Positions 27,171 through 35,714 of a stretch of DNA of 40,690 bases are shown here, in pieces (positions within the stretch are counted from its first letter, which is position 1; the number at the start of each line of letters is the position of its first letter). Below the pieces are notes generated by a model. That model had not been told where the DNA came from and did not search any database. It saw only the letters and a program-made list of their open reading frames with translations. The stretch lies in NCBI GenBank assembly GCA_016745055.1, contig JADGDF010000018.1:1-40690 (forward strand), in the 5' to 3' direction. Source of the DNA: Thiotrichaceae bacterium. Its GTDB lineage: Bacteria > Pseudomonadota > Gammaproteobacteria > Beggiatoales > Beggiatoaceae. Both the position numbers and the translations under genes were made by a program.

Positions 27171-28649
27171 TTAAGGATTACGTGGATCATAGGTTGTATC
27201 TTTACTTAAACTAAATTTATCTGCAATATTTTCCCAAGATATTAATTTAAAATTTTGTTTCGCTTCAGTCGCATCATCGCTTAGATTTAGGCCATCTTGT
27301 ACTACCAACAGCCCAAAGGGATATTTTTTGCCTAACGGTACATTTATAATATCAACACCATCTGTGTCAAATGCGTGATCTATGCTGGTATCTGGATTAT
27401 TGGCAATGGTGAATTTGCCTAAATATTGGTTATCTCCAGCACGTTCATAAATGGAAAAAGTATGATTTCCTTGATTGGAAGCAACTAAATAACCGTTTTC
27501 TGCATCAGTATAATATAAACTCAATCCTTCTACATCTGGTGTCATATGCCCACCTTTTTCAATAACTTCATCGACCAAAATACCTGTATTTTCTCCTTCA
27601 GGTTCAGCAGAAAATTTCCAAATACCACGTGATTCCTCACCAATATATATCTTTCCAGATACATCATCTGCAACACAGCCTTCAGGTTGAGAATCTAGTT
27701 GGATATTACGGACCAAGGTTGCGCTGACTTGTTCTTCGTCCAATACGATGATTTCAAGCTGCTCAACCATACCTTCTGTGTCATTAATAAAAACATAAAA
27801 TTTGTTGGTTATAGGACTATGGTACATACATAAACCATAGCCTTCAATTGCCATAGCCAATTCAGTTTTGCCTATTTCTTTCAATAAACGGTTACTCTGT
27901 ACTTTATAAAACAGGACGCTGGCTTTACCACGATCACTCACAGCCACTAAATCAATTAACTTTCCGTTTAAAGGAAAGTTATAACGTAGATCAACATTAT
28001 TCATTTTGCCTTCTGGAATAAATTGTAATACCCTACCTTGTAAGGAATATACTGCGATACCGCCAATTTTATGGGTACCAATAATAGTACTTAATAGTGG
28101 TTTTTCTGGATGTAACCAAATTGCAGGATCATCTGTCCTATCATGATCCTCAAGAATTGTTTCTGTTTCATCTGACGCATAAATTTGTACAATTTCTTCG
28201 TCAGTATCATTGTTTTCAGGGGTTTTGATTACTATTTTGGGAGAAGTTTGGGATAATATTACTTCATTTGGAGCATTACCATTAATAATACTCATTTCAG
28301 TAATCTGATATAAATAGTCTGCTTGATCTGCCAGCAATGACAGCTTAACTTCATAAACTCGATCGCCCACTTGAATAGCTGGAATAGAAACAATACCTGT
28401 GTCAATTTCATAAAAGCAAGGGGATTTACTTGTGATTTCAACAGGTTGGTGGTCAACAAGTTTAAAAATAAACTCGCCTAAATCCACTTGCTTTAGCATA
28501 GCAGAATAACTTGTGCCAATTGGCATTAATTTAATTTCAGAAATATGTAACTCACCATTTTCAGCATCAAAGGTTGCTGCATAATCCGCATGAACATTTG
28601 TCCAAACAAAAAAATGGCATAACAAAATACAAGTTGTAAAATAACGCAT
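27171..28649 (-). CDS. Secreted beta-propeller phytase
   Basis: A 492-residue exported enzyme with a signal peptide cut near residue 21 (FFVWTNVHA). Residues ~22-140 form an extra N-terminal domain of unknown role. The rest is a beta-propeller phytase: DDPAIWLHPEKPLLSTIIGT, GKMNNVDLRYNFPL, SQPEGCVADD, IYIGEESRGIWKFSAEP, DVEGLSLYY and ASNQGNHTFSIYER are the calcium- and phosphate-binding landmarks of this family. It should release phosphate from inositol phosphates outside the cytoplasm. AAGGAGAG precedes the ATG. It lies next to the dead IS and phoX, so this was probably a phosphate-scavenging locus. I found no clear Pho box in its own upstream region. The reading frame is intact. Confidence 0.9.
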   Translation of the reverse strand: MRYFTTCILLCHFFVWTNVHADYAATFDAENGELHISEIKLMPIGTSYSAMLKQVDLGEFIFKLVDHQPVEITSKSPCFYEIDTGIVSIPAIQVGDRVYEVKLSLLADQADYLYQITEMSIINGNAPNEVILSQTSPKIVIKTPENNDTDEEIVQIYASDETETILEDHDRTDDPAIWLHPEKPLLSTIIGTHKIGGIAVYSLQGRVLQFIPEGKMNNVDLRYNFPLNGKLIDLVAVSDRGKASVLFYKVQSNRLLKEIGKTELAMAIEGYGLCMYHSPITNKFYVFINDTEGMVEQLEIIVLDEEQVSATLVRNIQLDSQPEGCVADDVSGKIYIGEESRGIWKFSAEPEGENTGILVDEVIEKGGHMTPDVEGLSLYYTDAENGYLVASNQGNHTFSIYERAGDNQYLGKFTIANNPDTSIDHAFDTDGVDIINVPLGKKYPFGLLVVQDGLNLSDDATEAKQNFKLISWENIADKFSLSKDTTYDPRNP

Positions 28650-29031
28650 TACTCTCTCCTTTTATATAATTCCATTCTTATGAATCAAAAATAATTGATG
28701 AGTATTACTTAACATAATAGCAATCCTCATCCATGATTTACAATTTTTCAATCCATTAATCTTAACCTAGCTTCAAGATTAGCTTTGAGCAAGTAATCTA
28801 GATTAGATTTCGTTTGTATTGATAAACTCTCTGATATTAAGTTAGTCGTTGCTTCAATCATCATTGACTTTCTTTACTAGAAAAGTTAGGGATGTCAGTA
28901 TTCTTTAACTTAATAGTAGTCTAAGAGGACAATACAATTTATTTGATAGATACACATCCTGACAGGATAAAGCATAAAATGTGCAAGAAATTCAGTATAA
29001 TAAGCAATAAATTTAAATAAAAGGATCTCAT
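28650..29031. other. Divergent promoter region between phytase and murJ
   Basis: About 380 bp without a gene. It must hold promoters for both divergent genes. I saw no Pho-box repeats in 11-bp register on either strand and no strong hairpin. AAAAGGATC before 29032 is the ribosome binding site of murJ. Confidence 0.5.
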
Positions 29032-30573
29032 TTGAGTACCAAATTGATGAAATCAACAGCTGTCGTAGGCAGTTTTACGTTGATGTCCCGCATTTTAGGA
29101 TTTATGAGAGATATGGTAATTGCCTATGTTTTTGGGGCCAGTGCGAGTGTACGGGCAGATGCTTTTTTAATTGCCTTTAAAATTCCCAACTTTATGCGTC
29201 GTTTATTTGCTGAAGGCGCATTTTCACAAGCTTTTATTCCAATCTTAAGCGAATATAAAACCCAATATAGTCAAGATGAAGTACAACAGCTAGCCAATCA
29301 TGTGGCTGGCAATTTAGGCAGTATTTTAATTTTAGTGACAATTACGGGCGTATTAGCTGCACCTCTGTTAGTGTTGATTTTTGCTCCTGGTTTTATGCAT
29401 CACCAGGAAAAATATGATCTCACGGTCAGCATGTTGCAAATCACTTTTCCATATTTACTCTTTATTGCATTGACTGCTTTTGCTGGCAGCATTTTAAATA
29501 CTTATGGCAAATTTGCAGTACCCGCTTTTACCCCCGTATTATTGAATATAGCTTTAATTATTGCAGCTTTATGGGGAGCCCCTTATTTTGACGAACCCGT
29601 GATGGCACTCGCTTGGGGTGTTTTAATCGCGGGCATTGTCCAGCTTGCTTTTCAACTCCCTTTTTTATACCGTTTAGGCATAGTCCCCCGTCCTAAAATC
29701 AATCGGCAAGATGCAGGTGTCAAACGAATTCACAAATTAATGTTACCTGCTTTATTTGGCGTTTCAGTCACACAAATTAACTTACTCATTGATACTTTAA
29801 TGGCCTCCTTTTTGGCAACGGGAAGTGTCGCTTGGCTTTATTATTCAGACCGATTGATGGAATTTCCTGTAGGCGTATTTGGGTTGGCTTTAGCAACTGT
29901 AATTTTACCCAACTTATCAAAAACGGTTGCTCAAAAAGATTTTGATACCTATTCTCGTACTTTAGATTGGGGACTCCGTTGGGTATTTTTAATCGCAATG
30001 CCTGCCACAATAGCTTTAATGATTTTAGCCGTGCCTATTATGGCCACCTTATTTCATCATGGAGAATTTAGTGAACGTGATGTATTGATGAGTGCTAGTA
30101 GTTTAGTGGTTTATGCGATTGGTTTGACAGGCTTTGTGTTTATTAAAGTACTTGCTTCTGGCTTTTATTCACGCCAGGATATGCGCACACCCGTTAAAAT
30201 TGCTGTGATCGCGATGGTCACTAATATGATTTTAAATTTGCTATTTATTGTACCTTTGCAACATGTTGGGTTAGCCTTAGCTACTTCACTTGCTGCCTTA
30301 TTAAATGCCATATTACTTTATCGTGGTTTACGTCGACAAGGGGTATTTCAATTACAACCAGGTTGGCAAGCCTTTTTAACGCGCATTGCTATTGCCACTT
30401 TATTTATGGCAGCATTATTATGGTGGGGAGTTGGAAATTCCGAACATTGGTTACACATGAAAGTTTTTGAAAGAGCTGTACATTTAGCTATGTGGATTAC
30501 AAGCGGGATAGCCGTTTATTTTAGTATTTTGTTTGGATTAGGTGTGAGGCTAAAAGATATCCTACTAAAATAA
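29032..30573 (+). CDS. murJ: Lipid II flippase MurJ (MviN)
   Basis: A 513-residue membrane protein of the MOP superfamily with about 14 hydrophobic helices. It flips lipid II across the inner membrane for peptidoglycan synthesis. Diagnostic motifs are SRILGFMRDMVIAYVFGA near 20, ADAFLIAFKIPNFMRRLFAE, GAFSQAFIPILSEY, and the helix-7/8 region LLIDTLMASFLATGSVAWLY with DRLMEFPVGVFGLALATVILP. The start is a TTG at 29032 after AAAAGG; this gives the usual short N-terminus (MSTKLMKSTAVVGSFTLMSR). The gene is transcribed alone, convergent with parA. Confidence 0.95.
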   Translation: MSTKLMKSTAVVGSFTLMSRILGFMRDMVIAYVFGASASVRADAFLIAFKIPNFMRRLFAEGAFSQAFIPILSEYKTQYSQDEVQQLANHVAGNLGSILILVTITGVLAAPLLVLIFAPGFMHHQEKYDLTVSMLQITFPYLLFIALTAFAGSILNTYGKFAVPAFTPVLLNIALIIAALWGAPYFDEPVMALAWGVLIAGIVQLAFQLPFLYRLGIVPRPKINRQDAGVKRIHKLMLPALFGVSVTQINLLIDTLMASFLATGSVAWLYYSDRLMEFPVGVFGLALATVILPNLSKTVAQKDFDTYSRTLDWGLRWVFLIAMPATIALMILAVPIMATLFHHGEFSERDVLMSASSLVVYAIGLTGFVFIKVLASGFYSRQDMRTPVKIAVIAMVTNMILNLLFIVPLQHVGLALATSLAALLNAILLYRGLRRQGVFQLQPGWQAFLTRIAIATLFMAALLWWGVGNSEHWLHMKVFERAVHLAMWITSGIAVYFSILFGLGVRLKDILLK

Positions 30574-30637
30574 TTAAAAACCTTATATTCAAAGTTCACT
30601 AACTCAACCTTTGCAGATTTTCAAAATCTATTTAGCA

Positions 30638-30663
30638 AAATTCTAAAGATTTTAGAGGAATTT
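30638..30663. terminator. Possible hairpin between convergent murJ and parA
   Basis: AAATTCTAAA (30638-30647) and TTTAGAGGAATTT (30651-30663) can pair with a small bulge around GAT. It lies between two convergent genes and is AT-rich, so it is a weak candidate for a shared terminator. Confidence 0.3.
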
Positions 30664-30680
30664 GTAGCTTTTTACATGAA

Positions 30681-31331
30681 TTAATTGTTTCTAGCTTTAG
30701 TTTTCTTTTTAGACAGGGGAAACAAAATATTGGCAAATTGTTCAAATTCTTGTGTTGCTTTGCTTTTAGGTTCCAACTCGCATACAGTTAAACCTTCACT
30801 AAAAGAACGACGAAAGGTTGTTCTCTGGCTTAAACGCTGTGTTAATACTTTGACGTCAGGTAAGGTCATCAATGCTTGCTCGGCTTCTTTAGTCTCTTTT
30901 ACATAAGCATGAGTATCTGCTCGATTGACAAAAGTAAAGACTTCTGGTGGTTTATCTTTCACCTCGCTGGCAATGATGTATAAAAAACGCTGTGTTGACC
31001 AAATATCAGCTTGACTTGGAGGAACAGGAATAACAACACGATCTGCGGTAGAAATTGCCTTTTTCATAGACTTCATGTCAGCAACACCTACATCAATTAG
31101 GACTTCATCGTCTGGTTTTAGATTTTTTGGCAGGATATAACGTGTGAATACATTAAGAAGAGGTTCATAACTTTCTTCTTTACGCACTTGTGCTGCATCA
31201 CTAAGGGTGCATTGGGGGTCTAAATCATATGTGAAAACAGTTTTACCAGCTCGCATTAGCCACAGTGCTAGATTAAATGTCACTGTACTTTTACCCGAGC
31301 CACCTTTCAAATTGGCTATTAATGTGATCAC
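30681..31331 (-). CDS. Orphan ParA-family partitioning ATPase
   Basis: A 216-residue ParA/MinD-type ATPase with the deviant Walker A KGGSGKST at residues 9-16, switch region YDLDPQCTLSDAAQ and a Walker B-like VLIDVGVAD. There is no N-terminal DNA-binding extension and no parB gene beside it, so this is a small orphan ParA. Such proteins position plasmids, chemoreceptor arrays, carboxysomes or other cargo. I prefer GTG at 31331 as start: GGGGGGA lies 6-7 bases upstream and MITLIANLKGGSGKST has the usual N-terminus. A TTG at 31346 is the alternative. The next gene upstream on the same strand encodes a sulfur-globule protein, 85 bp away. Confidence 0.85.
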   Translation of the reverse strand: MITLIANLKGGSGKSTVTFNLALWLMRAGKTVFTYDLDPQCTLSDAAQVRKEESYEPLLNVFTRYILPKNLKPDDEVLIDVGVADMKSMKKAISTADRVVIPVPPSQADIWSTQRFLYIIASEVKDKPPEVFTFVNRADTHAYVKETKEAEQALMTLPDVKVLTQRLSQRTTFRRSFSEGLTVCELEPKSKATQEFEQFANILFPLSKKKTKARNN

Positions 31332-31416
31332 AGTGTATCCCCCCAATTATGAAAATTGAATAATGCCTTCCTTGGCAGTGGAGCTCACTTACAGTATAAA
31401 GCGCAATTATACTGAA

Positions 31417-31839
31417 TTATTCGCCAGCAGATTCTGGTTTTTCTTTGCTAGGACGTTTTCTACGAGGAGGAGGAGCTTCATCCCATGGAGCACCATAGTA
31501 ATCATCATAGTAACGATCGCTATAAGAACGACGTGGATAACTGCGACCCCAAGGAGCATAACCGCCCCCATAAGGGTAATCATAATGACGGCCTCTATAG
31601 CGATTTCTACCAGAGCCAGAGCCATTACCACGACCACGACCTCTGGCTGAGAAACTCATGTCCATGTCGCCATCACTCCAACCGTCGAATGGACCCCAAT
31701 CCCAGTCATTATCGCCATAACGATCACCACCCCATCCATCATTATTGCTCCATGGACCTGACCAAGCTTGGACTGACATTGGTAAAGAAACAACACCGAC
31801 CACAGCAGCAGCAGCAATTGCTTTGGCTAGTTTTCTCAT
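31417..31839 (-). CDS. Sulfur globule protein (CV1/CV2-like)
   Basis: A 140-residue exported structural protein. The signal peptide LAKAIAAAAVVGVVSLPMSV ends in VQA|W near residue 25. The mature part is rich in Gly, Trp, Tyr, Arg and Asp (AWSGPWSNNDGWGG, GPFDGWSDGDMDMSFSARG, then RGRGNGSGSGRNR and GGGYAPWGRSYPRR) and ends in a Pro/Lys-rich tail. This is the pattern of sulfur-globule envelope proteins in purple sulfur bacteria and Beggiatoa-like organisms, which coat intracellular elemental sulfur deposits in periplasmic invaginations. Identification rests on the leader, composition and the DMDMSFSARGRG-type motif. AAGGAGATACT precedes the ATG. The sequence is low in complexity, so other Gly/Tyr-rich secreted proteins remain possible. 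Confidence 0.75.
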   Translation of the reverse strand: MRKLAKAIAAAAVVGVVSLPMSVQAWSGPWSNNDGWGGDRYGDNDWDWGPFDGWSDGDMDMSFSARGRGRGNGSGSGRNRYRGRHYDYPYGGGYAPWGRSYPRRSYSDRYYDDYYGAPWDEAPPPRRKRPSKEKPESAGE

Positions 31840-32223
31840 ATAGTATCTCCTTGAAAGAAGTAAAGTTTACAGCAACAGCTTTCTCATATTGAGAAAATTA
31901 AAAAACTTTTATACAAACTAAAACCTCTGCATAAAAGAAATAAAGTAATTCAGAATATTATAATTTAATTAATAACTAATATAGTTGTTATTACAACACA
32001 AATCAAGCATTTTTAACACAAAAAATATAAATACCTTGTTAACTTCTGTTTTATTCTCAAGTTTAGAGGTATAAAACAGCTAAAATATCAGTGATTTAAA
32101 TAATTTTAGGCTAAAATAAAATGAAAAAATAATAGTTAACAACAAAAGAATAAATTACCAAACGAATATTTTTTAAGATAACTCAATTTTATGACAAAAT
32201 GTTGAACCTTGATTGAGGTTCCT
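31840..32223. other. AT-rich upstream region of the sulfur-globule gene
   Basis: About 380 bp without a gene. It lies upstream of the sulfur-globule gene and downstream of rfbD, both on the minus strand. It should hold the promoter of the sulfur-globule gene; a long untranslated leader is possible. No strong hairpin stands out. Confidence 0.45.
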
Positions 32224-33126
32224 TTAATTATGAGTTTCAATCAGACACAAAGCTAATGCCTTTTCCCAACTGGGTAACTTGATACCAAAAGTGTGAGCTA
32301 ATTTTTCATTTGACAATACAGAATAAGCAGGACGTTTAGCTAGCGTTGGATAATCGGTAGTACCAATAGGTAATATCTGAGGAGAGTGAGGCATTTTAGC
32401 GATGATAGCTTTAGCAAATTCATACCAACTGGTTTGCCCTGAACAAGTCAAATGGTAAATGCCAGACAATTCCTCAACATTAGCTTGATATAAAGGAGAG
32501 TGCAATTGCGTCAAGACTTGTGCCGTGGCTTCTGCAATCATTCGGCTCCAAGTGGGTGTTCCAATTTGGTCAGAAACAATTTTTAACATATCTCTTTCTT
32601 TGGCCAAACGTTGCATGGTTAAGAGGAAATTTTTGCCGCGATTACCATAAATCCAAGCTGTGCGAAAAATAAAATATTTACCCCCGACTGCTTGAATTGC
32701 TTGTTCACCTTCCAATTTACTATGACCATAGATACCAATTGGGCTAATAGGATCACTTTCCAAATAAGGTTCAGTATTTTCACCATTAAATACATAGTCA
32801 GTGGAATAGTGGACTAAAATTGCATCTGTTTTTTTAGCTTCTTCTGCTAAAATGCCTGGCACAGTACCATTGATACTATACACCAGAGAATTTTCTTCTT
32901 CTGCTTTGTCAACTGCCGTATAAGCCGCTGCATTTAAAATGACAGCAGGTTTTATATCTCGAATGATTTTACGAATGGCATCAAGGTTTGATAAATCTAA
33001 GTGGGTATGGGCTTGGTCACATTGACTACGACTTACCGCAAAAACTTTTCCTAACGGCTGTGTGCAACGCAATAATTCCCAACCAACCTGTCCTGTTGGG
33101 CCAATGAGTAGTATCTTTCGGGACAT
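32224..33126 (-). CDS. rfbD: dTDP-4-dehydrorhamnose reductase RfbD
   Basis: A 300-residue extended SDR enzyme for the last step of dTDP-L-rhamnose synthesis, reducing dTDP-4-keto-L-rhamnose with NAD(P)H. Motifs are GPTGQVGWELLR at the N-terminus, NAAAYTAVDKAEEE, HYSTDYVFNGENTEPYLE, the catalytic YGHSKLEGEQ (Tyr-xxx-Lys), FRTAWIYGNRGKNF and VSDQIGTPT. Length is normal. It is the fourth to last member of a minus-strand run: YceI, YceI, nitroreductase, nudJ, rfbD. It starts 18 bp after nudJ. The matching rfbB is at 11668-12732. Confidence 0.94.
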   Translation of the reverse strand: MSRKILLIGPTGQVGWELLRCTQPLGKVFAVSRSQCDQAHTHLDLSNLDAIRKIIRDIKPAVILNAAAYTAVDKAEEENSLVYSINGTVPGILAEEAKKTDAILVHYSTDYVFNGENTEPYLESDPISPIGIYGHSKLEGEQAIQAVGGKYFIFRTAWIYGNRGKNFLLTMQRLAKERDMLKIVSDQIGTPTWSRMIAEATAQVLTQLHSPLYQANVEELSGIYHLTCSGQTSWYEFAKAIIAKMPHSPQILPIGTTDYPTLAKRPAYSVLSNEKLAHTFGIKLPSWEKALALCLIETHN

Positions 33127-33144
33127 AAAAAGTATCCTAAACGT

Positions 33145-33585
33145 TTAAACCTGAGTAATAAGTGAGAGCGGGTAACTGTGACCATTGAGGTAGTCATCAA
33201 TACATTTTAATACCATTGGGCTTCTAAGTCTCTTACTTTGTGCAACTTCATTCCTTGTCATCCAAATAGCTTGCAAGATGCCAGTATCTAAAGGTTGATT
33301 TGGTTCATGGCCATCTTGCTTACCAGAGAAACAAATACGTAGGTAAGTCGTTCGACTTTTAGTACCTGTATGGTAATAAATACCGATAATATTTTCAGGC
33401 TGAAAGTGGTAAGCCGTTTCTTCCAAAGTTTCTCGAATGGCTGCGTTTACTAGCGTTTCGCCTTCATCCCAATGGCCAGCAGGCTGATTAAAGACTGCAA
33501 TGCCATCAGATTCTTCTTCTACTAAAAGAAAGCGTTGATTTTCTTCAATAATGGCAGCAACAGTAACGTGTGGTGTCCAATCCAT
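33145..33585 (-). CDS. nudJ: Nudix hydrolase, NudJ type
   Basis: A 146-residue Nudix enzyme. The Nudix box is complete: GHWDEGETLVNAAIRETLEE (residues ~37-56, G-x5-E-x7-R-E-x2-E-E). The N-terminus (WTPHVTVAAIIEENQRFLLV), FNQPAGHWDEGE and the later YLRICFSG with W(M)TRNEV match the NudJ/YmfB phosphatase group. In Escherichia coli that group hydrolyses nucleoside tri- and diphosphates and hydroxymethylpyrimidine diphosphate. The exact substrate here is inference. Only 18 bp separate it from rfbD, so cotranscription is likely. Confidence 0.88.
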   Translation of the reverse strand: MDWTPHVTVAAIIEENQRFLLVEEESDGIAVFNQPAGHWDEGETLVNAAIRETLEETAYHFQPENIIGIYYHTGTKSRTTYLRICFSGKQDGHEPNQPLDTGILQAIWMTRNEVAQSKRLRSPMVLKCIDDYLNGHSYPLSLITQV

Positions 33586-33651
33586 AATTTATTTAACATT
33601 TGTAGAAGGCGAATATAGTAATGAGATTTTGCATAATGGCTAAATTGCATT

Positions 33652-34257
33652 TCAAGCTAATGGTGTACCCCAACTACCTGCAAAAAAATGTTCACCTAGT
33701 GCAGCACGTTTACGTTCAGCTTGTTCCATTTCTTTGAGATGTTCTTCTTCCAAACTATCAGCTTCTGCTTGGTAACCTACAGCAATTACAGCCATGCAAG
33801 TGACATCATCAGGTAAATTAAAGTCTTCTCGGGCGGTCTCAAAATTAACACCTGCCATCTGATGCGCAATTAATCCTAACTCCGTTGCTTGTAAACAAAT
33901 ATTTTCACTAGCCGCACCCGTATCATATTGCGCCCAAGTATTAAATTTTTGATTGTGAGTATATTCATTTTTAGTTGCGACTAAAATCAATAGTGCTGCA
34001 TTTTTAGCCCAAATACGATTCGCTTCAACTAGACAAGAAAATGCACTTTTCCAAGCTTCAAGGTTTGTTGCACGATCACAAAAAACATAACGCCAAGGCT
34101 GCTCACCATAACAAGAAGGCGCCCAACGTGCTGCTTCAGCAAGGGATAAAATTTGAGTTTGCGTTAAAGTTTTTTCAGGTACTAGTGCACGAGCACTCCA
34201 ACGTTTGGCGAGTAATTCATGAATAGAGGCTTCAGTGTGAGCGGATTTTGTTTGCAT
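33652..34257 (-). CDS. Nitroreductase-family FMN oxidoreductase
   Basis: A 201-residue protein of the nitroreductase fold. FMN-contacting segments are KRWSARAL near 18, APSCYGEQPWRYVF near 52 and the C-terminal AVIAVGYQAEAD. AQYDTGAASENICLQATELG is the typical central helix. Such enzymes use NAD(P)H to reduce quinones, nitro-compounds or flavins as FMN-bound dimers; the natural substrate cannot be read from sequence. It lies 8 bp after the upstream YceI gene and 66 bp before nudJ, within the same minus-strand run. Confidence 0.88.
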   Translation of the reverse strand: MQTKSAHTEASIHELLAKRWSARALVPEKTLTQTQILSLAEAARWAPSCYGEQPWRYVFCDRATNLEAWKSAFSCLVEANRIWAKNAALLILVATKNEYTHNQKFNTWAQYDTGAASENICLQATELGLIAHQMAGVNFETAREDFNLPDDVTCMAVIAVGYQAEADSLEEEHLKEMEQAERKRAALGEHFFAGSWGTPLA

Positions 34258-34265
34258 AAAGTTAC

Positions 34266-34913
34266 CTACTCATTGGTCAAAGAGGGATTCACATCAATTT
34301 TTGTTGTTTTGGGCAGTTGCCAAAACCCACCATTAATACTAAGTTTAATCGCTTCAAGAAATAAAGCAACCTCAATTTCATTTCCCACTTGATTTGTGTA
34401 AGGTGTATTGCCCTGAATCCCAAAATCACTACGTTTTAATATTAATTGTGCTTGAAGGCCTACTCGGTAATGTTGCCATGGATCAAGTGCAAATCCTAAT
34501 ATTTTAAAAGGAAAACTAATTTCTTTGGTCATACCATGTAAAGTTAGTTGACCTGTCATTATACCGCTCATCTTATCCTCATTTGCAACGACCTGTGTAC
34601 TTTCAAATATCATAAATTTGAATTGAGTTGCATCTAAAATTTTTTTACTAAGAATATGGGCATCTCTTTTTTGGTGATAACTATCTAAGCTAAATACATT
34701 GATTGTTGCACTGATTTGGCTTTTTTCCAATTGTTGGCGATTAATGTTAACTTTGCCTGTAATATTGGAAAATACGCCTGATACTTTACCAACCACATGG
34801 CGTACTTGCCACTTTGCAAAGCTGTGAGCATTGTCAATCTGAAAAGCTTCTACTTCTGCATATAATTGTAGAGGAAAAAATAAAATCATTGAAGTAATAA
34901 ACCATTTTAGCAT
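34266..34913 (-). CDS. YceI-family exported lipocalin-like protein (copy 2)
   Basis: A 215-residue exported protein with a signal peptide (ITSMILFFPLQLYA, cut near 19) and a YceI domain: IDNAHSFAKWQVRHVVGKVSG, GKVNINRQQLEKSQISATI, KRDAHILSKKILDATQF and the TLHGMTKEISFPFK signature. YceI proteins form a periplasmic lipocalin-like barrel that binds polyisoprenoids in characterised members. It is about 13 bp downstream of a second YceI gene and is clearly a diverged tandem copy of it. RSDFGIQGNTPYTNQVGNEI is the conserved C-terminal loop. Confidence 0.9.
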   Translation of the reverse strand: MLKWFITSMILFFPLQLYAEVEAFQIDNAHSFAKWQVRHVVGKVSGVFSNITGKVNINRQQLEKSQISATINVFSLDSYHQKRDAHILSKKILDATQFKFMIFESTQVVANEDKMSGIMTGQLTLHGMTKEISFPFKILGFALDPWQHYRVGLQAQLILKRSDFGIQGNTPYTNQVGNEIEVALFLEAIKLSINGGFWQLPKTTKIDVNPSLTNE

Positions 34914-34926
34914 AGCAGTAACCTAA

Positions 34927-35568
34927 TCAATATTTTTGTAAATGTTTGGGAACAGTTGAGAGTGGCTGGGTCTGATTAATGGCAATCGCACTAGGCTTAA
35001 CCGCTTCAATCAACAAATTAATATGTACTTCGTTACCAATCATTGCATTGACATCTTCCAAACCTAAAGTAATGCCATAATCTCCACGTTTAAGCTTTGT
35101 ATTCGCTTCAAAACCAACACGGTCATACCCTTTCTTATCTTGGGCAAACCCTAAAATATTAATAGGTAACTCAACCAAAGCTGTGATGCCGTGAATGGTT
35201 AATTCTCCTTCAACCGTTGCAGTATTTACCCCATTAGGCTTGACTTTTGTGCTAATAAAGTGGATGGTGTTATATTTCAATACATCTAAAAAATCACTGC
35301 TTAATAAATGAGCATCTCGTTCATGATGACCCGTACTTAAGCTATAAACACTGATTGTTGCTTCCACTCTGGAATTTGCTAGATTATCACGATCAATAGT
35401 GATTACCCCACGAATATCATGAAAAGCACCAGCCAATAATCCAGCAACATTTCGTACTTCCCAGTTAGCAATACTGTGGTCACTATCGATTTGATAGCTA
35501 TGCCGTTCAGCCCATGTTAAATTTGGTAGTAAGAGAAAAAATATAATTACTCGTTTTATTATCATCAT
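34927..35568 (-). CDS. YceI-family exported lipocalin-like protein (copy 1)
   Basis: A 213-residue exported protein, first gene of the minus-strand run. Its signal peptide is VIIFFLLLPNLTWA (cut near 20), followed by a YceI domain with IDSDHSIANWEVRNVAGLLAG, GVITIDRDNLANSRVEATI, ERDAHLLSSDFLDVLKY, TIHGITALVELPINI and the RGDYGI...MIGNEV end. It is paralogous to the next gene. A periplasmic polyisoprenoid or amphiphile carrier is the family-based expectation. The upstream region to the divergent mscS gene is ~145 bp and should hold promoters for both. Confidence 0.9.
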   Translation of the reverse strand: MMIIKRVIIFFLLLPNLTWAERHSYQIDSDHSIANWEVRNVAGLLAGAFHDIRGVITIDRDNLANSRVEATISVYSLSTGHHERDAHLLSSDFLDVLKYNTIHFISTKVKPNGVNTATVEGELTIHGITALVELPINILGFAQDKKGYDRVGFEANTKLKRGDYGITLGLEDVNAMIGNEVHINLLIEAVKPSAIAINQTQPLSTVPKHLQKY

Positions 35569-35714
35569 TTTTTGGTTAACTACTTATGTTTATCCACATT
35601 TTTACTAAATTCTCGCATAATATTTGATTCACCTTTAAGGAAAATATTGTAATTTCTTAATTTTCACTTAAATATTCTATAATATCTTACTCTCAAAACA
35701 AATTGGAGAACATC

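Noticed and set aside
28650-29031. Pho box for the phytase gene
   Set aside because: Isolated TGTCA words occur, but no two lie in 11-bp register in front of the phytase start.
31407-31892. Overlapping long frames on both strands in the sulfur-globule region
   Set aside because: They arise from the Gly/Arg-rich, low-complexity codons of the real minus-strand gene. They give His/Ile/Met-rich nonsense proteins without start signals.
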